Positions 50,890 to 59,765 of a stretch of 64,000 bases of DNA are shown piece by piece. The notes under the pieces were generated by a model. The model searched no databases, was not told where the DNA came from, and saw nothing but the letters and a program-made list of their open reading frames with translations. This stretch comes from Paenibacillus sp. Soil766 (GTDB taxonomy: Bacteria; Bacillota; Bacilli; Paenibacillales; NBRC-103111): positions 273,494 through 337,493 of the forward strand of contig NZ_LMSJ01000034.1 of assembly GCF_001428105.1 (NCBI RefSeq), given 5' to 3'. Made by a program: the position numbers and the translations under genes. Position 1 is the first letter of the stretch; each line of letters starts with the position of its first letter.

Positions 50890-51746
50890 ATATAAACTAT
50901 TTCTTAACCGACTTGGACGGAACTTTGTTGAACTCTCATGCGAAGCCATCGGACTATACGATAAGTGTCATAACTTCAGCGCTTGAGCGGGGAATGGTCA
51001 TTAGTTACGCAACTGCACGTAGTTATCAGAGCTCGCAGGCAGTCGTTTCGGCAATACCGTGGCGATATCCACTTGTATTATATAATGGGGCGATGTTGTT
51101 TGATCCTGTAGAGAAGCGGGTCCTTGGCGGGCGTTGGTTGGATTGTGAGCTGAGTAATACGATTATTCAATTGGGCAAAAGTTTTGGGATCACACCGCTG
51201 CTGTTTGCACTCGATGATCAGGATAACGAGCGGGTACATCATGAAAAGTTGGTTCGTTCGGGGGATCTTCAATTTAGGGCTAGTCGGCCGAATGATCCGA
51301 GATTTCAAGAGGTCGATGAGGTGTGCAGTACGGCAGCATTACGAACGTTAATTCTGACGTACATCGGGTTGGTGGAGGAGCTTCTCCCTTTGAAAACAGC
51401 GGTTCAGGAAGTCATGGGATCAGAGGTCCATGTACATTTGATGAAGGATAATTACATTGCTGGTCATTATTTCCTTGAATTCAGTCATCCGGAAGCCAAT
51501 AAGCAGATGGGTCTGCGGTTATGGGCGGAGCTCGTTGGATGTACGTCCGATGATGTGACGGTATTTGGTGATAATTTGAACGATACCGGTATGTTCCTTG
51601 AAGCAGGTCGTAAAATTGCTGTGGCTAATGCGCATCCAGAAATTGTGCAACTGGCGGATGAAATTGTCGTGAGTAATGATGAGAATGGCGTAGCTGTATA
51701 TATCGCAGGCTGTATGGCTCGTATGCAGGCAAACGAGGTAGGGTAA
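50886..51746 (+). CDS. HAD-superfamily phosphatase, Cof type
   Basis: A cytoplasmic sugar- or nucleotide-phosphate phosphatase with 286 residues. Motif I FLTDLDGTLLNS, motif III Lys near NKQMGLR, and motif IV VFGDNLNDTGMF are intact. The C2-type cap fits the Cof/YidA group. It is coupled to the GNAT gene. Confidence 0.9.
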   Translation: MNINYFLTDLDGTLLNSHAKPSDYTISVITSALERGMVISYATARSYQSSQAVVSAIPWRYPLVLYNGAMLFDPVEKRVLGGRWLDCELSNTIIQLGKSFGITPLLFALDDQDNERVHHEKLVRSGDLQFRASRPNDPRFQEVDEVCSTAALRTLILTYIGLVEELLPLKTAVQEVMGSEVHVHLMKDNYIAGHYFLEFSHPEANKQMGLRLWAELVGCTSDDVTVFGDNLNDTGMFLEAGRKIAVANAHPEIVQLADEIVVSNDENGVAVYIAGCMARMQANEVG

Positions 51747-51793
51747 GTTGTGGGGAATTGATATGTAGAATGAGTGATTAGGGAGGGAATTCT

Positions 51794-52345
51794 ATGGCTC
51801 GGTACGTCGCTATGTTGCGTGGAATCAATGTGAGTGGTCAGAAAATTATTAAAATGGACAGGCTGAGACAGCTGTTCGAATCGATGGATTTCACAAATGT
51901 AAGTACTTATATTCAGAGTGGAAATGTGATTTTTGATGCTGCGGAGGTAGATATTGCGATCCTTCGAGATCGGATCGTTCATGAGTTGAAGGAGCAGCTG
52001 ACGTTTGATATCCCCGTTATTATTCGCACACCTGCGGAGCTGCAAGAGGTGGTACAGGACACTCCTTATCCGCGTGTGGATGAGAATGAGCAGCGATACG
52101 TCACATTCTTATCGCAAGCGCCAACAGAAGTGGCACTTGCTAAGCTAGATGCAGCGCAAAGTGAAGTAGACGAGTACCACGTTAAGGGTTTAACCGTGTA
52201 CCTGCTCATCCGGAAAAACTACGGCGACTCCAAATTCAGTAACAACTTCATTGAGAAGAAGCTAGGGGTATCAGCTACCACGCGAAATTGGGAAACGGTG
52301 AATAAGTTGATTCAGTTGGCGGGGGAAGCCGAAGCGGGGAAATAG
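51794..52345 (+). CDS. DUF1697 family protein
   Basis: A 183-residue protein whose start MARYVAMLRGINVSGQKIIK is the DUF1697 signature; STYIQSGNVIFDA and the C-terminal TTRNWETVNKL confirm it. Function unknown. GGGAGGGAATTCT lies before ATG. Confidence 0.9.
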   Translation: MARYVAMLRGINVSGQKIIKMDRLRQLFESMDFTNVSTYIQSGNVIFDAAEVDIAILRDRIVHELKEQLTFDIPVIIRTPAELQEVVQDTPYPRVDENEQRYVTFLSQAPTEVALAKLDAAQSEVDEYHVKGLTVYLLIRKNYGDSKFSNNFIEKKLGVSATTRNWETVNKLIQLAGEAEAGK

Positions 52346-52517
52346 GTTGCTGCTCCGGACGCCGAGCAGCGGCTGTGTAAGTCGAAAAAACCGACTTAGA
52401 TAAGTAGCTAATGTACTTGGGATTTTTTGCATATTCGACGAGTCGATAGGGGAGGCTTAGGAGATCAGTCAGTTCAATCAATGGACATGCGTGTTCAGTA
52501 GAGGCAGGCGACCCAAG

Positions 52518-53318
52518 ATGAACCTTTGGAACATGAATACCAAGAATACCAAGAGATTGCGCTTATGGCTCTTGCCGCCGCAGCGCGCAGCCTTGCTGCT
52601 CGCGGCACTCCTCCTGGCGTGCTTCGCCACGCCAGCGGCGGCCAAGCACGGGGTGGCCATCCCCGTGCTGAACTACCACAGCATCGGGGTGGCCCCGGGG
52701 AACACGTACGTGCTCCACCCCGATACGTTCGCGCGCCAAATGGACTATTTGGCCGCGCATCACTACACCCCGTTGACGCTGGACGAGTTCGCCAGCGTCC
52801 TCTCACACAAGATGCCGTCACCGGCTCACCCCGTGCTGCTCACGTTCGATGACGCCTATGCCAATAATGCGGAGGTGGCGTTGCCTATCCTCCAGCAACA
52901 CAACTTCCCGGCGACGCTGTACGTGTCGACGGGTCTCATCAATACGCCAGGGTACCTTACCTGGCCGCAGGTGAAGGAGCTGAGCGGAGCAGGCTGGGAT
53001 ATTGCGTCACACACGGTGACGCACCCGCATCTGCCCAAGCTCAGCAAGAAAGCGCAGCGAGAGGAGATACACGCTGCGCGCGCCGAGATCGAGCAAGAGC
53101 TGGGGAAACCAGCGAATACCTTCGCTTATCCGTACGGTGATTACAACCGTACGACTTTAAGGGTTTTACGCAAGGCAAACTTTTCGTATGCCTTCACCAC
53201 GCACCCAGGTTGGGCTTCGTCAGATCAATCTCCGCTAGAGCTGCATCGCATCGTCGTAGACAGCCAACAACCATTCGAAGAGTGGGTGCAGCAATTAACC
53301 AAACCGACGCCACAGTAG
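52518..53318 (+). CDS. Exported polysaccharide deacetylase
   Basis: A NodB-domain carbohydrate esterase of 266 residues. A signal peptide (LLLAALLLACFATPAAAKHG) precedes VLNYHSIG, the catalytic TFDDAYANN, and the metal-binding IASHTVTHPHL; AYPYGDYNRTT is motif 4. It likely deacetylates peptidoglycan or an extracellular polysaccharide. ATG 52518 has only a weak ribosome site. Bases 52560-53110 are clearly GC-rich compared with flanking DNA. Confidence 0.9.
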   Translation: MNLWNMNTKNTKRLRLWLLPPQRAALLLAALLLACFATPAAAKHGVAIPVLNYHSIGVAPGNTYVLHPDTFARQMDYLAAHHYTPLTLDEFASVLSHKMPSPAHPVLLTFDDAYANNAEVALPILQQHNFPATLYVSTGLINTPGYLTWPQVKELSGAGWDIASHTVTHPHLPKLSKKAQREEIHAARAEIEQELGKPANTFAYPYGDYNRTTLRVLRKANFSYAFTTHPGWASSDQSPLELHRIVVDSQQPFEEWVQQLTKPTPQ

Positions 53319-53350
53319 GCGAGATTCAATTTAGTATTTTGACAGTCTAC

Positions 53351-53410
53351 TAGTGGATTTAGGAACACGCCAAGTTTAATAGTGGATTTACCCAAATTTT
53401 TGAGTATAAT
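53351..53410 (+). promoter_or_regulatory. ppaC promoter region with direct repeat
   Basis: TATAAT at 53405-53410 with a poor -35. TAGTGGATTTA occurs twice, at 53351-53361 and 53380-53390, in direct orientation 29 bp apart just upstream, possibly binding an activator. Confidence 0.45.
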
Positions 53411-53466
53411 CGTATATAGAGATGATAGCCACTCTCACTAAAATGTGTCGTTTAAGGAGTCGTACA

Positions 53467-54399
53467 ATGTCAAAAACACTTATTTTCGGTCATAAAAACC
53501 CAGACACGGATTCAATCACATCCGCAATTGCTTATGCAGCACTGAAAACAAAATTAGGTCAAGAAGTAGAAGCGGTTCGCCTAGGTTCCGTTAACGGTGA
53601 AACGCAATTCGCACTTGATACTTTTAAAGTAGCTTCTCCACGTGAAGTTCAAACCGTTGCTAACGAAGCAGCCAATGTCATCTTGGTTGACCACGTTGAG
53701 CGCCAACAAAGCGCTAGCGACATCGATCAAGTACGTGTTGTGGAAGTTATTGACCACCACCGTATTGCTAACTTCGAGACGAGTCACCCGCTTTACTACC
53801 GCGCGGAGCCAGTTGGTTGCACAGCAACGATTTTAAATAAATTGTACAAAGAAAACGGTGTTTCCATCGATGCTGATATCGCTGGTTTGATGCTTTCTGC
53901 CATCATTTCTGATTCCTTACTATTCAAATCTCCAACGTGCACTGAGCAAGATGTTGCGGCTGCTCGTGAGCTAGCTGCAATCGCTGGTGTAGACGCTGAA
54001 GTTTATGGTCTGAACATGCTTAAAGCAGGTGCGGATCTTAGCGACAAAACTGTAGCGCAATTGATTTCTTTGGATGCCAAAGAATTCCAATTAGGGGGCT
54101 ACAAAGCAGAGATCGCACAAGTCAATGCGGTTGATGTGAACGATGTACTTTCTGGGCAAGCAGAAATCGAAGCAGCGCTTGGAGCGATTATTGCAGAGAA
54201 AAACCTAGACTTGTTCTTGTTCGTTGTTACGGACATTCTGAACAATGACTCCGTAGGTCTTGCTCTTGGACGTAAAGCAGACGCAGTTGAGAAAGCTTAC
54301 AACGTTTCTCTTGTTGATAACAAAGCCTTACTTAAAGGCGTTGTTTCACGTAAATCACAAATTGTACCTGTGCTTACAGATATTTTCAACAACCTGTAG
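53467..54399 (+). CDS. ppaC: Manganese-dependent inorganic pyrophosphatase
   Basis: A family II pyrophosphatase (DHH phosphoesterase) that drives biosynthesis by hydrolysing PPi. IFGHKNPDTDSI and the DHH in VIDHHRIANF are the Mn ligands, LVDHVE precedes them, and SRKSQIVP is the C-terminal substrate motif. AAGGAG fixes ATG 53467. The length of 310 residues is typical; codon use suggests high expression. Confidence 0.96.
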   Translation: MSKTLIFGHKNPDTDSITSAIAYAALKTKLGQEVEAVRLGSVNGETQFALDTFKVASPREVQTVANEAANVILVDHVERQQSASDIDQVRVVEVIDHHRIANFETSHPLYYRAEPVGCTATILNKLYKENGVSIDADIAGLMLSAIISDSLLFKSPTCTEQDVAAARELAAIAGVDAEVYGLNMLKAGADLSDKTVAQLISLDAKEFQLGGYKAEIAQVNAVDVNDVLSGQAEIEAALGAIIAEKNLDLFLFVVTDILNNDSVGLALGRKADAVEKAYNVSLVDNKALLKGVVSRKSQIVPVLTDIFNNL

Positions 54400-54423
54400 G
54401 ATACATACATTAGCGCATTAATG

Positions 54424-54457
54424 AGCACCGTTCATATCATTGGACGGTGTTTTTTGG
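54424..54457 (+). terminator. Terminator of ppaC
   Basis: CACCGTTC pairs with GGACGGTG around ATATCATT, followed by T6. Confidence 0.85.
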
Positions 54458-54516
54458 TTATACCGCTAACTTTTGGTATGATAAGAGAATACTTTGAGAA
54501 AGAGGTGGAGATAAAC

Positions 54517-55500
54517 ATGACAGATTCAATCCATGGAGTTCATTTAGATAAAGCGACGTTTGCAGGAGGTTGTTTCTGGTGTATGGTGACGCCTTTCGAG
54601 TCACTGCCAGGCATTATTTCAGTTGTTTCCGGATATATTGGCGGGCACACGACCAATCCGACATATAAAGAGGTTTGTTCTGAAACGACAGGGCATGCGG
54701 AAGCTGTGCAAATTACATTTGACCCTGAATTGTACCCTTACGATAAATTGCTTGATACATTTTGGCGTCAAATTGATCCGACCGATGCTGGCGGACAATT
54801 TCATGATCGGGGATCCTCTTATCGGACGGCGATATTTGCCCATAGCGACGAGCAGCTCGCTAAAGCAGAGGCATCCAAACAAGCGCTGCAGGACAGCGGT
54901 CGATTCGATCGCCCCATCGTGACGGAAATCGAGCGAATAGATGCGGAAGCCTTTTATCCAGGGGAAGAGTATCATCAGGATTATCATCACAAAAATCCGC
55001 TTCACTACAAAGCCTACCGCAAAGGCTCAGGTCGCGACGCTTATATCTCACAATTTTGGAACACAGCGAAGGATAAAGAAGAGCGCAAGAAATCACTTAC
55101 CCCTTTGCAATACGAAGTTACGCAAAACAATGCAACAGAGCGTCCCTTCCAGAATGAGTTCCACGATTACAAAGAAATAGGTCTCTACGTGGATATCGTC
55201 TCAGGCGAGCCCTTATTTACCTCTTATGATAAATTCGACTCAGGCTGCGGCTGGCCAAGTTTCACCAAGCCATTATTCGAAGGACATGTGAAAGAAGTAA
55301 CAGATACGAGTCATTTCATGGTGCGTACAGAAGTGCGGAGCACAGAGGGGGATTCGCATTTGGGTCATGTTTTTAATGATGGTCCAGGTCCAAATGGTCT
55401 TCGTTATTGCATCAATTCGGCTTCTTTGCGATTCATTCCACTGGCTGACATGAAGAAGGAAGGCTACGGCGCTTACCTCCAATTCTTCGATCGGAAGTAA
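54517..55500 (+). CDS. msrAB: Fused methionine sulfoxide reductase A/B
   Basis: A bifunctional repair enzyme. Residues 10-170 are MsrA with TFAGGCFWCMV, and residues about 185-325 are MsrB with DSGCGWPSF and the catalytic Cys in RYCINSASLRF. The MsrB zinc Cys pairs are absent, as in non-zinc MsrBs. GAGGTGGAG before ATG 54517 fixes the start; earlier in-frame codons overlap the ppaC terminator. Confidence 0.94.
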   Translation: MTDSIHGVHLDKATFAGGCFWCMVTPFESLPGIISVVSGYIGGHTTNPTYKEVCSETTGHAEAVQITFDPELYPYDKLLDTFWRQIDPTDAGGQFHDRGSSYRTAIFAHSDEQLAKAEASKQALQDSGRFDRPIVTEIERIDAEAFYPGEEYHQDYHHKNPLHYKAYRKGSGRDAYISQFWNTAKDKEERKKSLTPLQYEVTQNNATERPFQNEFHDYKEIGLYVDIVSGEPLFTSYDKFDSGCGWPSFTKPLFEGHVKEVTDTSHFMVRTEVRSTEGDSHLGHVFNDGPGPNGLRYCINSASLRFIPLADMKKEGYGAYLQFFDRK

Positions 55501-55658
55501 TTGATGCGCCGAATCGTATGGACGGTGTTCTGGTCGCTTCAATGTCATGTGCCGTATCATACCTCGAATAATATGACGAAGCCAACAGGTGGCATGTTCA
55601 CGGTCGTACAGTATGTCTAGGAGAGAATGGGTATAGTTATTTTATCCTCGAATGCCCC

Positions 55659-55688
55659 TTGACGTTGACCTGCTGTAGTAGGTAATAT
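55659..55688 (+). promoter_or_regulatory. Promoter of the thrS T-box leader
   Basis: TTGACG at 55659-55664, 18 bp, TAATAT at 55683-55688. Transcription would start near 55695. From the msrAB stop to here (55501-55658) nothing else is evident. Confidence 0.6.
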
Positions 55689-55694
55689 GAATTC

Positions 55695-55970
55695 CATAAT
55701 CACATACGAAGTTATGATCAAAGACATGATTTTCTTCACGAACTGCCCAGAGAGAGAAGTACTAGCTGAAATCTTCTCCTGTTGCCGGTTGAAAATTACC
55801 CCTTTGTAGCTGTGACGCTGAACCTATGGGAATTGAAGCATGGAAGTAAGTGACACCGTCTTATCCCCGATAACGGATACTAATAAGGACTTGCGCTAGG
55901 CAAGTCGAATTAGGGTGGAACCACGAGCTGAACGCACTCGTCCCTTTCTGGGCGAGATGCGTTTTTTTGC
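55695..55970 (+). promoter_or_regulatory. T-box riboswitch of thrS
   Basis: A tRNA-sensing leader. CAGAGAG at 55747-55753 belongs to stem I. A GAACC context at 55820-55824 may hold the threonine specifier ACC (55822-55824, tentative). The T-box AGGGTGGAACCACG is at 55912-55925. The terminator follows immediately. Uncharged tRNA-Thr should stabilise the antiterminator. Confidence 0.9.
55931..55968 (+). terminator. T-box terminator
   Basis: AACGCACTCGTCCC pairs with GGGCGAGATGCGTT, followed by T5. It competes with the antiterminator that uses the T-box. Confidence 0.9.
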
Positions 55971-56004
55971 GTTCACAACTACAAGGAAAGGGAGGTAAGA
56001 AGGC

Positions 56005-57918
56005 ATGGATATTCAAGTGATTTTGCCAGATGGAACAAGTAGGAGGTACGAACAAGGTACGACAATTGAACAAGTTGCTGAATCGATTAGTGTGGGACTG
56101 AGGAAGCAAGCTATTGCTGGCAAAATGAAAGGACAATTGGTTGATTTACAGCAACAAGTTGATGCGGATGGCCACATTGAAATCGTCACTTGGGAAAGTG
56201 AAGAAGGGTTAGCGATTTATCGACACAGCACAGCACATGTACTAGCTCAAGCGCTTAAACGCATCTATGGTTTTCAGGCCATTAAGCTGGGAATAGGGCC
56301 GGTCATCGAAGATGGTTTCTATTATGATATCGATATTGATAAACCATTATCAAGTGATGATTTGCGAGCAATCGAAGATGAGATGGGTAAAATTATACAA
56401 GAAAACTTGCCGATTGTACGGCGAGTTGTCAGCCGAGAAGAAGCATTGGACATTTTTGCGAAGTTGAATGAGTCCTATAAACTTGAGCTTATCCGAGATC
56501 TGCCGGAAGACGTGTTGATTTCGATCTATGACCAAGGTGAATTCTTCGACCTCTGCCGAGGGCCTCATATTCCTTCGACAGGAAGAATTAAAGCTTTTAA
56601 ACTGCTCCATGTAGCAGGGGCGTACTGGCGAGGTGATGCGAAGAACCCCATGCTGCAAAGGATTTATGGCACTGCATTTCTGAAGAAAGCACAGCTTGAT
56701 GAACATCTGCATAGGCTCGAAGAAGCGAAGCAACGTGATCATCGTAAGCTTGGCAAAGAGCTTGAACTCTTTATGTTCTCGGAAGAAGCGCCGGGCATGC
56801 CTTTTTATTTGCCGAAGGGGATGATCCTGCGGAATGAGCTTGAGAATTTCGCTCGAGAGTTACAGCGCCTGAGAGAATATGACGAAGTGCGTACACCTCT
56901 GATGATGAATAATCGCATTTGGGAGGAATCGGGACACTGGGATCATTATAAAGACAATATGTACTTCACGCATGTAGACGAAACGAAGTGCGCGCTTAAA
57001 CCGATGAATTGCCCAGGTCACATGCTGATCTATAAAAATAGCTTACACTCCTACAGGGAATTGCCGATTCGCCTTGCGGAATTTGGTCAGGTGCATCGTC
57101 ATGAATATTCAGGTGCTCTGAATGGGATGATGCGCGTGCGTACTTTTTGTCAGGATGATGCCCATCTCTTCGTGTTGCCAGAACAAATTGAGGATGAAAT
57201 CGGTCGGGTCATTGAGCTGATCTCGCATGTATATCAAGTGTTTGGCTTTCAGTATCGAATCGAGCTGTCAACACGACCGGTTGATTATATGGGTTCGAGT
57301 GAACTCTGGGATCAAGCGGAACAATCGTTGAAGAATGTCTTGGATAAAAGAGGGATCGCGTACCGCATTAATGAAGGGGATGGCGCTTTCTACGGGCCCA
57401 AAATAGATTTTCACATCCTTGATGCGCTGAAGCGGAGCTGGCAGTGCGGAACGATTCAATTGGATTTCCAAATGCCAGAGAAATTCGATTTAACTTATAT
57501 CGGGGATGACAGTCTCAAGCATCGGCCAGTCGTGATTCATCGAGCTGTATATGGATCTATTGATCGCTTTATCGGGATTTTAACAGAGCATTTTGCTGGA
57601 GCTTTCCCGTTGTGGTTAGCACCTGTTCAAGTTAAATTGCTGCCAGTTTCAGATCACTATTTGGATTATGCCTTCCAAGTGAAGAAATCGCTTGAAGAGG
57701 CAGGGATACGCGTGGAAATGGATGCACGTGCAGAGAAATTAGGCTATAAAATCCGCGAAGCCCAGTTAGACAAAGTCAAGTACATGCTCATTCTTGGTGA
57801 AAAAGAACAAATCTCCCGCGGAGTCTCCATCAGAAAACGGGGAGAGGGTGATCTAGGAATTAGATCGCTTTCGGAAATTATGGAGCAAATCATTTCAGAA
57901 ATTGCGGCAAAGCAATAA
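56005..57918 (+). CDS. thrS: Threonyl-tRNA synthetase
   Basis: A class II synthetase of 637 residues. The N-terminal TGS domain is followed by the editing domain (HSTAHVLAQA, with DLCRGPHIP). The catalytic core has the zinc Cys in MNCPGHM, motif 2 GQVHRHEYSGALNGMMR, and motif 3 RAVYGSIDRFIG. The anticodon-binding domain forms the end. GGGAGG precedes the ATG. Some Bacillales have two copies; this T-box-regulated one could be either. Confidence 0.96.
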   Translation: MDIQVILPDGTSRRYEQGTTIEQVAESISVGLRKQAIAGKMKGQLVDLQQQVDADGHIEIVTWESEEGLAIYRHSTAHVLAQALKRIYGFQAIKLGIGPVIEDGFYYDIDIDKPLSSDDLRAIEDEMGKIIQENLPIVRRVVSREEALDIFAKLNESYKLELIRDLPEDVLISIYDQGEFFDLCRGPHIPSTGRIKAFKLLHVAGAYWRGDAKNPMLQRIYGTAFLKKAQLDEHLHRLEEAKQRDHRKLGKELELFMFSEEAPGMPFYLPKGMILRNELENFARELQRLREYDEVRTPLMMNNRIWEESGHWDHYKDNMYFTHVDETKCALKPMNCPGHMLIYKNSLHSYRELPIRLAEFGQVHRHEYSGALNGMMRVRTFCQDDAHLFVLPEQIEDEIGRVIELISHVYQVFGFQYRIELSTRPVDYMGSSELWDQAEQSLKNVLDKRGIAYRINEGDGAFYGPKIDFHILDALKRSWQCGTIQLDFQMPEKFDLTYIGDDSLKHRPVVIHRAVYGSIDRFIGILTEHFAGAFPLWLAPVQVKLLPVSDHYLDYAFQVKKSLEEAGIRVEMDARAEKLGYKIREAQLDKVKYMLILGEKEQISRGVSIRKRGEGDLGIRSLSEIMEQIISEIAAKQ

Positions 57919-57958
57919 CCTCGAATTGCTCCCGCGCGTTCATCCTCGAATAGCGAGA

Positions 57959-58849
57959 TTATTTGTCATACCACGGATTCAAGTGTATAAGTACCTCATC
58001 TACGTCACTATGGTGATCCATAATGGATTTCTTGATGGCACGTGAGATGTCGTGCCCTTGTTGAATCGTAAGCTCTCCTGGTACGGAAATTCGCGCATCT
58101 ACCAGAATATAATGACCGTGCTCTCTTGCACGTACACGATCAATACGTTTCACGCCAGGAACCGCTTCGATCAACGCAGTGTATTGCGAAAGCATGTGTT
58201 GATCGACGGTTTTTTCCATGAGGATATCGAAGGATTCTTTGGCCATTTCAATGCCTAACTTCAGAACTAAGAGGGATACAATGACCCCAGCGGCTGCATC
58301 GCCATAGGCTAACCAGTGAATGTCATAAGCTTTACCTATGAAAGCCAAACCAATACCTATAACAGCAGCAAGTGAGGCATACACATCGGCTAAATGATCA
58401 TGTGCAGTTGCAATCAAGCTTTTACTATTGGTACTGCGCCCGATCCGGATGGTGTATATATAAAGAAGATATTTCCATACAACAGAAACCGCAGAAGCGA
58501 TTAAAGCAATGAGGCTAGGCGCACTTGGCTCGTGGAATAGCGCTGTAACCGCGTGGTACCCGATATACATGGCTGCTACCACAAGAATGAAAGCAACAAA
58601 GCCCGATCCCAGAACTTCGGCTTTTCCATGGCCATAGGGATGATCTTCATCCGCGGGGAGCTTGGAAATACGCATAGCGCTAAGTGCGGCAATGGTTGCA
58701 ATGATGTCTCCTGCGTTATGAACTCCGTCTGCTAGAAGTACTTCGCTGTTAAAAATGAGACCAATAATAATTTTGATAAACGTTAATAAAATGTTACTGA
58801 TGAGGGAGAGCCAGATGGCCCAGACGGATGACTTGTTGTTGACGTGCAT
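57959..58849 (-). CDS. Cation diffusion facilitator exporter
   Basis: A CDF-family metal/proton antiporter (296 residues, six helices). The metal sites are LLADGVHNAGD in helix 2 and ATAHDHLADVYAS in helix 5; PYGHGKAE is the family loop, and a C-terminal cytoplasmic dimerisation domain follows. The site types (DxxxD-like with HN, and HxxxD) fit zinc, manganese or iron export. AGGAGG precedes ATG 58849. A terminator-like hairpin lies in its leader. Confidence 0.92.
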   Translation of the reverse strand: MHVNNKSSVWAIWLSLISNILLTFIKIIIGLIFNSEVLLADGVHNAGDIIATIAALSAMRISKLPADEDHPYGHGKAEVLGSGFVAFILVVAAMYIGYHAVTALFHEPSAPSLIALIASAVSVVWKYLLYIYTIRIGRSTNSKSLIATAHDHLADVYASLAAVIGIGLAFIGKAYDIHWLAYGDAAAGVIVSLLVLKLGIEMAKESFDILMEKTVDQHMLSQYTALIEAVPGVKRIDRVRAREHGHYILVDARISVPGELTIQQGHDISRAIKKSIMDHHSDVDEVLIHLNPWYDK

Positions 58850-58884
58850 GAATGATGACCTCCTACAGAAGTGTTTCCCGAAGG

Positions 58885-58917
58885 AAAAAAAATCCCTCGA
58901 CCTAAGGTCGGGGGATT
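58885..58917 (-). terminator. Terminator hairpin in the leader of the CDF gene
   Basis: On the minus strand AATCCCCCGACC pairs with GGTCGAGGGATT around TTA, followed by T6. It lies 36 bp before the CDF start codon, with no minus-strand gene upstream to terminate. Confidence 0.65.
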
Positions 58918-58973
58918 GGGCTGTTTTTTTTATATAAAACTACTAAACTATCAAAATTCGTCATATTCAACAC

Positions 58974-59002
58974 TTCACTTTTCACAAATATCTTTGTATA
59001 AT
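58974..59002 (+). promoter_or_regulatory. Promoter of the HPr-like gene
   Basis: TTCACT at 58974-58979, 17 bp, TATAAT at 58997-59002. Confidence 0.55.
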
Positions 59003-59060
59003 ACCACACATAATGAGAAATCACAAACCTCCAAATGTCATGGAAAGGAAGTCGAGAGGC

Positions 59061-59324
59061 ATGCGCGTACACGAATTTATGGTTACGAAGGATTTAGAGC
59101 GAAGCGATTTATCAGGTATTTCTACGAAATCATCTCATTTTATTTCGGATATCACACTCGACTTTCAGTTTGATGATAAGCACCATAAAGTTGACGTGAA
59201 AAGTGTCTTGGGCATGCTGTTAGTTCCGATTAAAGCAGGCACAACGCTGCGTTTGCTTACGAGAGGAAAAGATGAGGAAGAGGCAATGCATTTTATTTTT
59301 GATTTATTTCGGATTTTTTGTTAA
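59061..59324 (+). CDS. HPr-like protein without the active-site histidine
   Basis: An 87-residue protein of HPr size. The second half aligns with HPr: VDVKSVLGMLLVPIKAGTTL has the regulatory Ser (Ser48 here, Ser46 in HPr), and LLTRGKDEEEA the C-terminal strand and helix. The first half lacks the HARP motif, so the phosphorylatable His15 is missing, as in Crh, which keeps Ser46 only. It may be a Crh-like regulator recognised by HPr kinase (inference). The start is uncertain; ATG 59040 or 59061. Confidence 0.7.
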   Translation: MRVHEFMVTKDLERSDLSGISTKSSHFISDITLDFQFDDKHHKVDVKSVLGMLLVPIKAGTTLRLLTRGKDEEEAMHFIFDLFRIFC

Positions 59325-59484
59325 CTGCAAGCTCGTATGCGCTTTCAGAAGACTGAATTTAATTGTATTAGCTCGACAAGATTAAATAGAGCTGTGACAT
59401 GATAGATTATGCAAAATCGCCGGTATGACGCGAACATCCGCACTTTTGGTAAGTTGATTCAATTCGATGCAATTGGTTCTGCAT

Positions 59485-59686
59485 CTACGAGATGTCAGAA
59501 GGCTCTGTGTACGGCTACCGCGGCTCCTGATGCGCGGAAGGTGCACAGACCTCCTGGGAGGCGGGCTGGCGCGTGACGGGCGAGCAGGGCACGGCTCTGT
59601 GGGACGGAGCGGGTGAGCCACTTGCCGAGGTTGTGGCCGCCGGGCGGAGTCCGATTGCCGCGACAATGGCAATGGTATTAGGTACT
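59485..59686 (+). pseudogene. Remnant of a Gfo/Idh/MocA-type oxidoreductase
   Basis: A GC-rich stretch encodes YEMSEGSVYGYRGS, stop, CAEGAQTSWEAGWRVTGEQG and TALWDGAGEPLAEVVA, the C-terminal part of a Gfo/Idh/MocA dehydrogenase. The stop TGA at 59528-59530 replaces a Trp codon. After 59645 the frame changes (SDCRDN, then MAMVLG), which points to an internal deletion. No start or Rossmann domain remains. Confidence 0.7.
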
Positions 59687-59735
59687 CAAAAAGCCAACAA
59701 TTCACACGACGTGTGGGATTGTTGGCTTTTCTGTA
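59687..59735 (+). terminator. Terminator after the pseudogene
   Basis: AAAAAGCCAACAAT and ATTGTTGGCTTTT pair around an inner CACAC/GTGTG stem. Confidence 0.85.
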
Positions 59736-59765
59736 TGTAGCATCAATTTTAAGCTTCGCCTATCC

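Noticed and set aside
52346..52400. Hairpins after the DUF1697 gene (GCTGCTCCGG and AAGTCG/CGACTT) as a terminator
   Set aside because: No T-run follows the first stem and the second has an A-rich loop; the evidence is too weak to call a terminator.
52495..52852. Alternative ~108-codon frames over the polysaccharide deacetylase 5' half
   Set aside because: GC-rich shadow frames; the deacetylase frame carries the signal peptide and catalytic motifs.
54421..54516. Longer start of msrAB at 54421
   Set aside because: That stretch contains the ppaC terminator, and GAGGTGGAG precedes ATG 54517, where MsrA homology begins.
55861..56136. Minus-strand frame of 91 codons across the T-box and thrS start
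   Set aside because: It is antisense to the T-box terminator and the synthetase N-terminus and has no ribosome site.
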